Shown here: piece by piece, positions 32,334 to 41,009 of the stretch
Position numbering within the stretch: the stretch's first letter is position 1
Layout of the letters: each line of letters opens with the position of its first letter
Virus record (IMG/VR): IMGVR_UViG_3300031951_011417
Location: 1-48,924 of that record
Source of the DNA: a virus
Length of the DNA stretch: 48,924 nucleotides
Direction: 5' to 3' (one strand)
Notes under the pieces: model-generated
Database searches by the model: none
What the model was told of the DNA's origin: nothing
Seen by the model: only the letters and a program-made list of their open reading frames with translations
Position numbers and translations under genes: made by a program

Positions 32334-33080
32334 TTATTTAACCATATTTTGGATTAGGTTTAAATAAATAACCTTGAATTTTTTCATTGAACTTCTTATT
32401 TCTTTTGTTGATAAATTTGTCATTTCTCTAAGAGATAATAAAACAATGTTTTTATTAAATTTATTATTATCATTCCCAATAAAAATACTTTCATAATTAT
32501 CAAACAAATCATATAGGGCCATTCCTAATTTATGCTCGTTCTCCGACAATTTTTCATTTTTAATGAATAAATCCAATTCAATTAAAAATTTATTAATAAC
32601 ACTGCTATAATCTATAGTATCCTTATCAAGGGAATAAGAAAACTGTTCACTATTTTCTAAGTCACTTGAAATGTCTTCATATGAAATTTTTCTATTTGTT
32701 TCCTTTTGGTCCTTTATGATTTGACCCATTAAATAGTTTTTACATATGGTACCAAAATAAGAATAGGCCTTTTTTTCTTTAGAAGGTTTAAATTTCTCAA
32801 TTTTAGTCATTAAAAATGAATGGGTATCTATATGTATTTCATAGAAATCCATATCTTTTCTGTATAACTTATACCGTCTAATAATTGACGATATCATTTT
32901 ATCTAAAGGTTTTCTCAAAAAATCATTATAAATTTTGTTTTTTTCTTCGTAAGTTTTGGCGGTTAAAAAATCTATAACCGCCATTTCTTCCTGTACATCA
33001 AAATAATTTGATTGTTTTGGTTTTCTACCTTTCTTTTTTACCTCATTTGATTGTTCTGACAGTTCATTTTTTTCGCTCAT
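32334..33080 (-). CDS. gp55: Late sigma factor (T4 gp55-like)
   Basis: 248 residues. The central part (about 50-135) follows the sigma region 2 layout as in gp55: 'FLRKPLDKMISSIIRRYKLY', 'HIDTHSFLMTKIEKFKPSK' and 'KAYSYFGTICKNYLMGQIIK' (105-124), then 'DQKETNRKISYEDI'. It should recruit host RNA polymerase to TATAAATA boxes; several such boxes are present in this window. A basic N-terminal tail ('KKKGRKPKQ') and a longer C-terminal domain than T4 gp55 (185 residues) are additions. Start ATG overlaps the upstream stop (TAATG). The assignment rests on motif pattern and on the boxes. Confidence 0.72.
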   Translation of the reverse strand: MSEKNELSEQSNEVKKKGRKPKQSNYFDVQEEMAVIDFLTAKTYEEKNKIYNDFLRKPLDKMISSIIRRYKLYRKDMDFYEIHIDTHSFLMTKIEKFKPSKEKKAYSYFGTICKNYLMGQIIKDQKETNRKISYEDISSDLENSEQFSYSLDKDTIDYSSVINKFLIELDLFIKNEKLSENEHKLGMALYDLFDNYESIFIGNDNNKFNKNIVLLSLREMTNLSTKEIRSSMKKFKVIYLNLIQNMVK

Positions 33081-33904
33081 TAAACAATTTGAGATTCATA
33101 CTTTATGTTTCTATCGGCATCAAATAAGTATTCTTTTTTTGCTGACTCAACCCAAAACCTAATCTCATCATTAGTTAATGGTTCATTACCATTTTTGTAA
33201 TTCCAAAAGATTGAGCCGTTTCTTAAATTAACGTGTTTGTAACCAATTCTTGGAATTGACATAATTTTAACTGATTTTTGAGTAAGTCTTAAAAACATTT
33301 CATAACCAAAAGTTAGTTTAAATGAAGGTTTAATTAAGTCGTAATCACTGAAAGAACTTTTTCTAATGACCATTCCCGACATTTGGAAATTTTGGTAGTC
33401 TTGTAAAGTTTCATTAGTTAATATACCCATTTCAGATGAGAAGTTAGCGGCAAATGTCGCTTCATTTGTAAATCCCGCAAATAATCCCTTTTCATCGGTA
33501 TCAACAACTATTGGTAAAAACGCATCAACATCTGGATATGATTCAGAATATTTTTTAACATTCTTAAACCAAATTGTGGAGTATTCATCATCAAACTCAA
33601 AAAGAGAAACCCATTTTGATTCTGAAGATTTAATACCGTAATTAATTTGTGAGGCATAATTAGGTTCTTCAGTCCACTCAAGTTTTTTAACATTTAACAA
33701 ACCAAAATCAAATCCGTTTAAATATTCGGTAAGAGAAGTTTCATTACAGTAAACAATTACAAGTTCGTTTATTTGAGTATTTTGAATTTTCAACGACTCA
33801 ACACATTTTTTAAAGTAATCTTCAAAACCAAGTACCTTACTGGTTTTAATCGGTAAAATAACCGATACATCAAATTTTTCTACATTTTCCATATTATTCA
33901 TCAA
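33080..33904 (-). CDS. Glycosyltransferase family 2
   Basis: 274 residues, GT-A fold. N-terminal 'FDVSVILPIKTSKVLGFEDY' is the nucleotide-sugar-binding start; 'WVSLFEFDDEYS' supplies the metal-binding DxD-type motif; 'GYEMFLRLTQKSVKIM' lies in the acceptor half. The alternative starts M1, M2 and M5 are all close; the first overlaps the upstream gene by 11 bp. No membrane segment, so it acts in the cytoplasm, presumably on a soluble acceptor. First of many glycosyltransferases in this minus-strand block. Confidence 0.85.
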   Translation of the reverse strand: MMNNMENVEKFDVSVILPIKTSKVLGFEDYFKKCVESLKIQNTQINELVIVYCNETSLTEYLNGFDFGLLNVKKLEWTEEPNYASQINYGIKSSESKWVSLFEFDDEYSTIWFKNVKKYSESYPDVDAFLPIVVDTDEKGLFAGFTNEATFAANFSSEMGILTNETLQDYQNFQMSGMVIRKSSFSDYDLIKPSFKLTFGYEMFLRLTQKSVKIMSIPRIGYKHVNLRNGSIFWNYKNGNEPLTNDEIRFWVESAKKEYLFDADRNIKYESQIV

Positions 33905-34958
33905 TTGTTTCTGTTTTTATTAATTGACCTTCAAATGACTCTAATCTCACCGAGATGTATGATTCAAATAAAGATAAAACGGTACTTTCAAACTGCTCTT
34001 GAGTTGATAATTCAGAAACAGTTTTATCCATTTCAGAAAAAATATTTTCATCAATATTATCCTCAAGCCAACTTTGGATATAGTCCGCAATAAAATCAAC
34101 CATCTGTATTTTATTATTAGCCCACAAACCATTTTTTTCATTCAACCACTTAGGTAATAAGTTAGGAACTAATCCCATAACAGGAACACCCGTTTTCATT
34201 GATTCTAATGGGAATGTACCGTAAGAACTTGTCTCATCAATCCATACTGATAAACAAGTATCTTTCAGTCCATCCGCAAACTGTTTCTCAGTTAATCCTC
34301 TCATATCACGAAAAGTAATCCATCTATATTGGGGGTATTTAATATAGAAGTTTTTAACTAAGTTAATAGAATCTCTTTGCTCTCTTGTGTTAATTGCGAT
34401 TATTGGTTTTGATGGTAAACTTGGTTTAGAAAATTTTTCAGGAATATAAGGTTCTAAAACATCAACTGAAACATTCTTCATCAATGATGAAATGTATTCT
34501 TTTTGTTCTTCTGATGTTGTAATACATTTATGGAACCCTAATTGACCCCAAGTTTGACCTGGCTGTAATGTCTCAAGAATATGGTCATAAGCTTGGCATA
34601 AAACAATTTTACCACAAGGTAATTTTGTGATTTGGCTCATTACAAACCCATAAAGTTCAGGTACTACAATAAAATCTTCGGGTGAAACTTCTAAGTTTTG
34701 ACCCTCAATTGATTGATGAGGTATTTTTTCCATGTACTCATTACCCAACCACTCACCAACACCTGTATAATCGGGTTTTTCGTGTAACATAATTACATTA
34801 TAACCAGAATTAATTAACGTTAATCCTAACCTATAAATGTATGAAATAGATGCTTTGGCGTTACCTTTAGTATCTTGAGCCAAAAGATAAATTTTAGATT
34901 TTTTATCCTTCATATTTTGGATAGACCTCTCTAATTTTGAAATTTGTTCTTGATTCAT
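33894..34958 (-). CDS. GT-B glycosyltransferase (GT4-like)
   Basis: 354 residues. A Rossmann-type N-terminal half ('KIYLLAQDTKGNAKASISYI', then 'GYNVIMLHEKPDY') and a C-terminal nucleotide-sugar domain with 'SVWIDETSSYGTFPLESMKT' followed by GVPVMG, the GT4-type E-x7-E-like region. Probably uses an activated sugar made by this operon or by the host. The acceptor cannot be inferred. Overlaps the next gene by 11 bp. Confidence 0.82.
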   Translation of the reverse strand: MNQEQISKLERSIQNMKDKKSKIYLLAQDTKGNAKASISYIYRLGLTLINSGYNVIMLHEKPDYTGVGEWLGNEYMEKIPHQSIEGQNLEVSPEDFIVVPELYGFVMSQITKLPCGKIVLCQAYDHILETLQPGQTWGQLGFHKCITTSEEQKEYISSLMKNVSVDVLEPYIPEKFSKPSLPSKPIIAINTREQRDSINLVKNFYIKYPQYRWITFRDMRGLTEKQFADGLKDTCLSVWIDETSSYGTFPLESMKTGVPVMGLVPNLLPKWLNEKNGLWANNKIQMVDFIADYIQSWLEDNIDENIFSEMDKTVSELSTQEQFESTVLSLFESYISVRLESFEGQLIKTETIDE

Positions 34959-34962
34959 ATGT

Positions 34963-35229
34963 TTAATATTTATTTATTATTTTTTTGTTTATTAGTGTAT
35001 TAAATGCTAATTTAAAAGGTATTGATATTTCAGAACTTTTTGGTCCTAATGTTTCGTCAACATCTTCACTTTCACTTAATAGAACATCAACCATAATTTT
35101 TAACATATCATATTTTACCACACTGATATGTTGTTCTGTACTTCCAGACTCTGAGTAGTTTGGTAGATTAACCAATTCCTCCATTTTATCTAAATCAAGA
35201 TAATAATGTTCATTTAAAATTTTTAACAT
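34963..35229 (-). CDS. Hypothetical small protein
   Basis: 88 residues, acidic, with 'LLSESEDVDETLGPKSSEIS' in the middle and helices either side. 2 bp from the HAD-like gene and 4 bp from the GT-B gene, so within the operon. No recognised motif. Confidence 0.6.
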   Translation of the reverse strand: MLKILNEHYYLDLDKMEELVNLPNYSESGSTEQHISVVKYDMLKIMVDVLLSESEDVDETLGPKSSEISIPFKLAFNTLINKKIINKY

Positions 35230-35231
35230 AG

Positions 35232-35825
35232 TTACAATTCTTTAATTTTATTTTCCAACTCTTTTATTGAGCTAATTGTATGAATGCAAGGAATATCTTT
35301 GTTATACTCCGTCTCATATTTTATTATAATTTTACCATCAGGATAATCTAATAATAAGGCGGGATTTGATGTAAGTAAAATATCCACCTCATCCCACATT
35401 GAATTAATTGTTAAATTACTATAGAATTTAACTTTTTCTAATTGACACCCAAATTTTGAAAGGAAGAATAATGATGCGGGTTTTGACCTACCAATTTCAT
35501 CTGAAACAATTAAGAAATCAAAGTAATCTCTGTAATTGACATATATATCATTTAAATCATTGAATGTAGTATATTCAGTTGATTGAGAATGCCCAAATAT
35601 TTCCATTGGGAATTCCTCATATAAAAATGAATACACCTCTTCGTCACTTTGGAATTCAAAATGATTTTTAAGTTCTAACGAATTTATTGGTGTGGTTATT
35701 TTGTATTCAAACGAATCCTCATCCTCAATACCTTCGGTCTTATCAATATAGAATTTTTGATAGGTTTGTTCTATCTTACCTAATGTATTTCTTAACACAC
35801 CATTTATCTCAATCCCAAATCTCAT
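35232..35825 (-). CDS. HAD-like protein with altered active site
   Basis: 197 residues. The N-terminus 'MRFGIEINGVLRNTLGKIEQ' has the shape of a HAD motif I (hhhDxDGVLxx) but the nucleophile Asp is Glu6 and the second Asp is Asn8. 'DFLIVSDEIGRSKPASLFFL' looks like motifs II-III and 'DEVDILLTSNP' like motif IV. Binding without phosphatase catalysis is plausible. It overlaps the PhoH gene by 4 bp. The family call is by pattern only. Confidence 0.55.
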   Translation of the reverse strand: MRFGIEINGVLRNTLGKIEQTYQKFYIDKTEGIEDEDSFEYKITTPINSLELKNHFEFQSDEEVYSFLYEEFPMEIFGHSQSTEYTTFNDLNDIYVNYRDYFDFLIVSDEIGRSKPASLFFLSKFGCQLEKVKFYSNLTINSMWDEVDILLTSNPALLLDYPDGKIIIKYETEYNKDIPCIHTISSIKELENKIKEL

Positions 35826-36562
35826 TCCTCGTATCTGTTTAAGATTTTAGTGATTAACGGGTTACGAACAACATCTTCCATACCAAATTCAAAAACTCCT
35901 ATCTCACTAACATTCTTAAGTTTTTGAATTGCATCCCAAAGACCCGTTTGTTTCTTATCTTTGTATCGGTCAGTCTGCTCCAAGTCACCCGATATGAAAA
36001 ATTTACTATTATAACCAATCCTTGTTAATAGTAATTTCATTTGATTAGGTGTTGAGTTTTGAGCTTCCTCAAATATTAAAATTGAATTGTCAATGTTCAT
36101 ACCTCTCATATAGGCCAAGGCAAACACCTCAACAAACTCAAGTTCTTTTAATTTTTCTCTAGCATCCTTACCAATAATTTTATTCATCAGATAGTAAGAT
36201 GGGAAAATGTAAGGGTCTAATTTTTCCTCAACGTTACCAGGTAATGCTCCCAACTTTTCTTCTGCCTCAACCGCAGGTCTAACAATAATAATTTTTTCAT
36301 ACTGATTATCAGGGTCGTATAATAAATTAAGAGCTGCGCTCATAGCCACAAAACTCTTACCAACACCTGCAGGACCCGTACAAATAGTTATTTGGTTATG
36401 TTTTAATGTCTCAAAATATTTTCTTTGATTTTCTGTTAAAAACTTCTCTTTGGGCTTCTTTTTTAAGATTTTACCAATGATGTCTTTTTTATTTAGAGGT
36501 CTTGAAGGTTCCTCACTCACCGAAGGCGTTGCTTGCGGAGATGGTTTTTTTCTTTGTGACAT
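35822..36562 (-). CDS. phoH: PhoH-like ATPase
   Basis: 246 residues. Walker A GPAGVGKS (63-70), Walker B 'ILIFEEAQN' (161-169) with Glu in place of the usual first Asp, and 'FISGDLEQTD' (189-198), all in PhoH order after 'LTENQRKYFETLKHNQ'. PhoH proteins are RNA/nucleotide-related P-loop ATPases frequent in marine phages, with uncertain role. The N-terminal 40 residues are basic and Pro-rich. An upstream 38-bp AT gap before the gmd gene end may hold a promoter, but no clear box. Confidence 0.9.
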   Translation of the reverse strand: MSQRKKPSPQATPSVSEEPSRPLNKKDIIGKILKKKPKEKFLTENQRKYFETLKHNQITICTGPAGVGKSFVAMSAALNLLYDPDNQYEKIIIVRPAVEAEEKLGALPGNVEEKLDPYIFPSYYLMNKIIGKDAREKLKELEFVEVFALAYMRGMNIDNSILIFEEAQNSTPNQMKLLLTRIGYNSKFFISGDLEQTDRYKDKKQTGLWDAIQKLKNVSEIGVFEFGMEDVVRNPLITKILNRYEE

Positions 36563-36600
36563 ATTATTTTAATTAAATTTTATAACTAAATAATACTCCA

Positions 36601-37584
36601 TTATTTATAATATTCAAGCCAATATTCAATCATCTCATCTAACATAGATTCAAAAGTATAATTTGGTCTCCAACCTGTCATTGATTTTAGTTTTGTACTA
36701 TCACCCTTCAAATCGTAAAGTTCTTCAGGACGATAAAATTTTTCATCAATTGTAACATATTCTCTAAAATCTAATTCTAACTTATTAAAGACATATTCAC
36801 ATAAATCTTTAACAGAATGTGATATACCCGTTGAACAAACAAAATCATCGGGTTTATCTTGTTGTAAAATCATCCACATCGCCTCAACATAATCTTTAGC
36901 GTGGCCCCAATCTCTAGTGGCGTCAAGATTACCAAGTTTTAATTGATTAGATAAACCTAATTTAATTTTAACAGCTTCTTTACATACTTTATTCGTAACA
37001 AAATTAGTACCTCTTCTTGGTGATTCGTGATTAAACAATATCCCATTAGAAACAAACATGTCATATGAGTTTCTATAATTTCTACAAATGTTATATGAGA
37101 ATACTTTTGCACATCCGTATGGTGATACAGGATTCATTGGAGTTGTTTCTCTTTGATACCCATCTTGGTCAATACAATTACCAAACATCTCTGAAGATGA
37201 TGCTTGATAAATTTTTATAGATGGGTCAATTAATTTAACCGCCTCTAAAAGATTTAATGTCCCAACACCAGTAACATTTGCCGTGTATAATGGTTGGTCA
37301 AATGAAATTCTAACATGTGATTGAGCCGCTAAATTGTAAATTTCAACGGGTCTAACTTCTTGAATGACACGAATTAATGATGACAAATCTGTCATATCGG
37401 CATAGTGTAGTTTAATTTTTTCGTATACCGAGTCTAATCTTGAAGTTTGATTTTCAGAAACTGAGTTTCGTTTTAAAGTCCCGTGTACCTCATAACCCTT
37501 GTCAAGTAAAAATTCTGTTAGGTATGAACCGTCTTGTCCGTTTATACCTGTAATTAATGCGATTTTATTTTCTAACGTTCTCAT
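36601..37584 (-). CDS. gmd: GDP-mannose 4,6-dehydratase
   Basis: 327 residues, short-chain dehydrogenase/reductase fold. NAD(P)-binding GINGQDG (13-19), catalytic 'QASSSEMFG' (127-135) with E132, and YGCAK (156-160) giving the Y-x3-K pair. 'FNHESPRRG' and 'LDATRDWGHAKDY' are Gmd signatures for GDP-mannose binding. It converts GDP-mannose to GDP-4-keto-6-deoxymannose, the substrate of the next enzyme (Fcl), whose gene ends 20 bp into this one. All key residues are intact, so it is probably active. About 45 residues shorter than E. coli Gmd. Confidence 0.95.
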   Translation of the reverse strand: MRTLENKIALITGINGQDGSYLTEFLLDKGYEVHGTLKRNSVSENQTSRLDSVYEKIKLHYADMTDLSSLIRVIQEVRPVEIYNLAAQSHVRISFDQPLYTANVTGVGTLNLLEAVKLIDPSIKIYQASSSEMFGNCIDQDGYQRETTPMNPVSPYGCAKVFSYNICRNYRNSYDMFVSNGILFNHESPRRGTNFVTNKVCKEAVKIKLGLSNQLKLGNLDATRDWGHAKDYVEAMWMILQQDKPDDFVCSTGISHSVKDLCEYVFNKLELDFREYVTIDEKFYRPEELYDLKGDSTKLKSMTGWRPNYTFESMLDEMIEYWLEYYK

Positions 37585-38476
37585 AATTTTTAATAAAGTA
37601 CTTTATAGTTTTTTTTAATCCATCATATAGTGGGGTAAAATTAAAATCGGGTAAATAATTTTTTAATTTTGAATTATCTGATGGTTTTCTATATTGACCA
37701 TCTGGTTTATTGACGTTGAAATATACCTTACCCTCAAATTCCATAATTTCAGTTATGATACTGACAACTTCTTTAATTGATATTTCTTGTGAAGTTGATA
37801 AAATAATTGGTTCGGATTCAGTGTAGTTATATAAAACCCATTCAGTTAATTTTGCAACATCTTCACTAAAAATGAACTCCCTTAATGAATTTCCTGACCC
37901 CCAAATTTCAAACGGAGTGTTATTTTTTTTGGCTAAATAACATTTATGAATTAATGAAGGTATGACATGACCATTTTCAATATTGTAGTTGTCATTTGGA
38001 CCATAGATATTAGTGGGTATAACCGATTTATAATTTAATCCGTATTGTTCTCTATATGCTCGTATCTGAATATCTGTCATTCTTTTGGCATATGCATATG
38101 CGTCGTTTGAAAAATGAGGTGGTCCTAAATGTATTTTATTCTCAGTTAAAGGATATTCTATATTGTCGGGGAATACACATGTGGATAAAAAAGCAACAAG
38201 ATTTTTAATACCGTGAACCCTTGCTGATTCAATAACATTCGTATTCATCATTATATTATCGTGAAAAAATTCACCTTTATAGTTCATATTTCCACCAACA
38301 CCCCCAACTCTACCAGCACAATGAATTATGGAGTCAAATTTTATCTTATTTAACACCTCGTCAATTTCGGTTCTATTTCTTAAATCACATTTACTTGACG
38401 ATAATGGGGTATAATTATCCCCATTAAATTCAGAACCAACAAGACCATAACCCCCTGTTACTAAAATATTTCCCAT
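37565..38476 (-). CDS. fcl: GDP-L-fucose synthase (GDP-4-keto-6-deoxymannose epimerase/reductase)
   Basis: 303 residues from the ATG at 38476, which overlaps the upstream stop by one base (TGATG); a GTG at 38479 is less likely. NADPH site GGYGLVG (8-14), 'HCAGRVGGVGGN', the S98-T-C100 pair in 'LSTCVFPD', YAYAK (127-131) and H170 in 'ENGHVIPSLI' reproduce the Ser-Cys-Tyr-Lys-His active site of Fcl. 'SLREFIFSEDVA' binds the substrate. Together with Gmd it makes GDP-L-fucose. The 20-bp overlap with gmd suggests stoichiometric expression. Confidence 0.93.
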   Translation of the reverse strand: MGNILVTGGYGLVGSEFNGDNYTPLSSSKCDLRNRTEIDEVLNKIKFDSIIHCAGRVGGVGGNMNYKGEFFHDNIMMNTNVIESARVHGIKNLVAFLSTCVFPDNIEYPLTENKIHLGPPHFSNDAYAYAKRMTDIQIRAYREQYGLNYKSVIPTNIYGPNDNYNIENGHVIPSLIHKCYLAKKNNTPFEIWGSGNSLREFIFSEDVAKLTEWVLYNYTESEPIILSTSQEISIKEVVSIITEIMEFEGKVYFNVNKPDGQYRKPSDNSKLKNYLPDFNFTPLYDGLKKTIKYFIKNYENVRK

Positions 38477-39696
38477 CACATCCCAATAATTTCAAAAGTG
38501 GGGCAAGGAACAATAAATTTACCCCCACTTTTTAAAAATTCTGACTCTCTTTCAACAAACTCATTTATAAAATGCCAAGGTAGTACTAACAAATAATCAG
38601 GTTTAGCCTTTCTCATTTCATCTTCAGAATAAATAGGAATGTTAGTACCGACTGTTTTAAGTCCGAACTTGTATATACTTCTTTCAGCAATACCGTCAAT
38701 CAAAGTATGGTCTAATCCAAAATATTGTAAAAGAGTATTACCTTTAGTTGATGCCCCATAGCCCCAAATTGTTTTTCCTTTGGATTTTTCTTCCTTAATA
38801 AAGGAGATTGTTTTTTCTTTTAAATCGTTAATCCTATCAAAAAATTTTAACCAAACCTCTTCTTTATCTAAACCTAATGTTCTTTCATATTCTAACGTAG
38901 ATTTTAATCTGAAATTACAAATATCACGATAAGGCTGAGTTCCGAATTTAGTTTTATCGGAATTTTCTTTCATACAATAAATTCTAAAAGACCCTCCGTT
39001 AGTGTCATTAAGTTGTATATCAACTATATCAATACCACATTCTTTAAATATTTTTTGGATATTAAACAATGAATAGTAATATACATGTTCATGGCAAATG
39101 TTATCAAAGGCTAATTGCTCAATCATCAATGGTGTGTATGATAATTGTAATACCCATACTCCATTATCGTCCAAAATTTCAACGATATCATTTACAAAAC
39201 TTTTAGGGTCTTCTAAATCATAAAACATTGCAATGGTAGTTATAACCTTTGCCTTTAATTTTCCAAATTTACTTTCTTTAAAAACCTTTGACGTGAAATA
39301 ATCCTGAATAATTAAATTGGCATGTTTTTCGGATTCTCTTTTAAATGAATCATCAACTGGGTCTATACCGACTTTAATTAAGTTATCGGGTACATTACTC
39401 AATAATGTACCATCATTACATGCGATATCCACCCATAAATCATTTTCGTTTAATTTAACAATGTCAGTTATTGAATTAACAATTGATTTTAATTCTTTTT
39501 TCATGGTATTATTAATTCCTGACCTATACCAATATTTTCCATACATAGTATCTAAAGGTGCTATTTTTTCTAATCTAACCGCACCCGTTTCAGGTTCTAA
39601 CATCATTTTCATCTCTACTGAACCACCTCTTGGGGATTCACCATCTTTTAAAAAGTCAGAAACATATAAATCTCCTAGTGTAAATAATTCTTTCAT
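38476..39696 (-). CDS. Sugar C-methyltransferase-like protein (TylCIII/Methyltransf_14 type)
   Basis: 406 residues. SAM-binding Rossmann part 'DLWVDIACNDGTLLSNVPDN' and 'LIKVGIDP'; then 'ICHEHVYYYSLFNIQKIFKE' with the His/Tyr pair and 'NDTNGGSFRIYC', and the C-terminal 'TIWGYGASTKGNTLLQYFGL', all diagnostic of NDP-hexose C-methyltransferases (Methyltransf_13/23/14 arrangement). The N-terminal zinc-binding cysteines of the family are missing; only 'FTLGDLYVSDFL' remains. It would add a branch methyl to a 4-keto sugar such as the Gmd product, though family members also act otherwise. Confidence 0.82.
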   Translation of the reverse strand: MKELFTLGDLYVSDFLKDGESPRGGSVEMKMMLEPETGAVRLEKIAPLDTMYGKYWYRSGINNTMKKELKSIVNSITDIVKLNENDLWVDIACNDGTLLSNVPDNLIKVGIDPVDDSFKRESEKHANLIIQDYFTSKVFKESKFGKLKAKVITTIAMFYDLEDPKSFVNDIVEILDDNGVWVLQLSYTPLMIEQLAFDNICHEHVYYYSLFNIQKIFKECGIDIVDIQLNDTNGGSFRIYCMKENSDKTKFGTQPYRDICNFRLKSTLEYERTLGLDKEEVWLKFFDRINDLKEKTISFIKEEKSKGKTIWGYGASTKGNTLLQYFGLDHTLIDGIAERSIYKFGLKTVGTNIPIYSEDEMRKAKPDYLLVLPWHFINEFVERESEFLKSGGKFIVPCPTFEIIGM

Positions 39697-39704
39697 AAGT
39701 TTTA

Positions 39705-40313
39705 TTATTTTAATAATTTATTATTAACATACCAATCTTCATATGGTTTGTTATACCATTCAGGATTTGGGTCTAAACACGGAGCGTTATCAACAACTCT
39801 AGAAAACCCGTTTTTAGTTAAAAGTTCAAAAATTTGATTTTTACGAGTATCACCATCACAATAAAGATTATGTTCTACAGTAATCAGACCAATCTCATAT
39901 TTGATAAAATCAAACTCTTTTAATGCGATATATTCGTAACCTTCAATATCTATAGATAAATAATCAATAACGTTTGGTGCATTATTTTCGTCTAATATAT
40001 TTAAAAGAGTGTCACAATCAATACTGATACCTTCATTAGTTATTTTATATTCATTAGCATTAAAATTACAAGTACCTTTATAATCAGTTACCGCCTTGTT
40101 GACGTTTACCGATTTCCTGTTTTTAATCAATGAATTAAAAACTGACGGATTAGCTTCAATACATATTCCTGACCAATTAAAATTTTTCTCAAAAAAATAA
40201 GTATTACTTGTTTGAATTCCATCATAAGCACCAACCTCAATAAAGTACCCATTTTTTTTGAATTCTAAAAATTCTGCGACCCATTTGTCTTGATTAGATT
40301 GTGAATAATACAT
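39705..40313 (-). CDS. FkbM-family methyltransferase
   Basis: 202 residues. 'YFIEVGAYDGIQTSNTYFFE' is the SAM-binding motif I, 'GICIEANPSVFNSLI' motif II, and 'IDYLSIDIEGYEYIALKEF' the FkbM-specific acidic segment. FkbM enzymes O-methylate hydroxyls, often on sugars. The Cys-containing C-terminal part is short. It lies 2 bp from a second FkbM gene. Confidence 0.88.
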   Translation of the reverse strand: MYYSQSNQDKWVAEFLEFKKNGYFIEVGAYDGIQTSNTYFFEKNFNWSGICIEANPSVFNSLIKNRKSVNVNKAVTDYKGTCNFNANEYKITNEGISIDCDTLLNILDENNAPNVIDYLSIDIEGYEYIALKEFDFIKYEIGLITVEHNLYCDGDTRKNQIFELLTKNGFSRVVDNAPCLDPNPEWYNKPYEDWYVNNKLLK

Positions 40314-40315
40314 TT

Positions 40316-40951
40316 TTACTTTTTTATATATATTTGATTATAATCAACGATGTCGGATAGATAATACCCAATACTTTCAAAATAATTCTTATATGAATCA
40401 TCATTTAAAAAATTTTCAACGACAATTAATTTACAATCAATATTTTTAGTATTTAGACCTCTCATAACCTCAATTTCCCAACCTTCAACATCAATTGATA
40501 AGATATCAACCTTATTAATATTGAGTTCACCTAATATCGTGTCTAGTTTTTTTATTTTGACTTTTATTTTTTCACTATTTTTATCTGTTAAAATAAAATT
40601 AGTGTTATTTAGATAACTTTCTTTAACGTCAATAGAAGAAAATGAGTGGTCGGTTACAACTCCCCCATACGCGTTTACCTCTTGATGAACTATAGTAAAT
40701 TCACCATCTCTATCTTCATAAGAACATGCAAATTCATACACTTCGTTACCAACCTCTTTATGTTGTTCTACAAAAGTAGGGTTAGGTTCAATTATAATTG
40801 ACCTCCAACCGTTATCTTTAAAGTGTTTTGACATTGATAAAAACTCAGGAGTCGCACCCCCAACCTCAACGATTAATCCTTTATATTCGTAATCTGAAAA
40901 ATATTTTTCTCTAATTATTTTATCAGTATCATATTCAGCGTAAAACTCCAT
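40316..40951 (-). CDS. FkbM-family methyltransferase (second copy)
   Basis: 211 residues. 'YKGLIVEVGGATPEFLSMSK', 'WRSIIIEPNPTFVEQHKEV' and 'VDILSIDVEGWEIEVMRGL' give the FkbM motifs. Only distantly similar to the neighbouring FkbM gene, so probably different position specificity rather than a recent duplicate. The 58-bp gap upstream (40952-41009) is AT-only and could carry a promoter. Confidence 0.87.
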   Translation of the reverse strand: MEFYAEYDTDKIIREKYFSDYEYKGLIVEVGGATPEFLSMSKHFKDNGWRSIIIEPNPTFVEQHKEVGNEVYEFACSYEDRDGEFTIVHQEVNAYGGVVTDHSFSSIDVKESYLNNTNFILTDKNSEKIKVKIKKLDTILGELNINKVDILSIDVEGWEIEVMRGLNTKNIDCKLIVVENFLNDDSYKNYFESIGYYLSDIVDYNQIYIKK

Positions 40952-41009
40952 ATTCCATTTTTTTATTATTTAAATTATTGTTAGGGTAATATTATTATTA
41001 ATTAATAAA

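Noticed and set aside
38477-38479. GTG start for GDP-fucose synthase
   Set aside because: The ATG at 38476 forms a TGATG overlap with the upstream stop, like other junctions in the operon.
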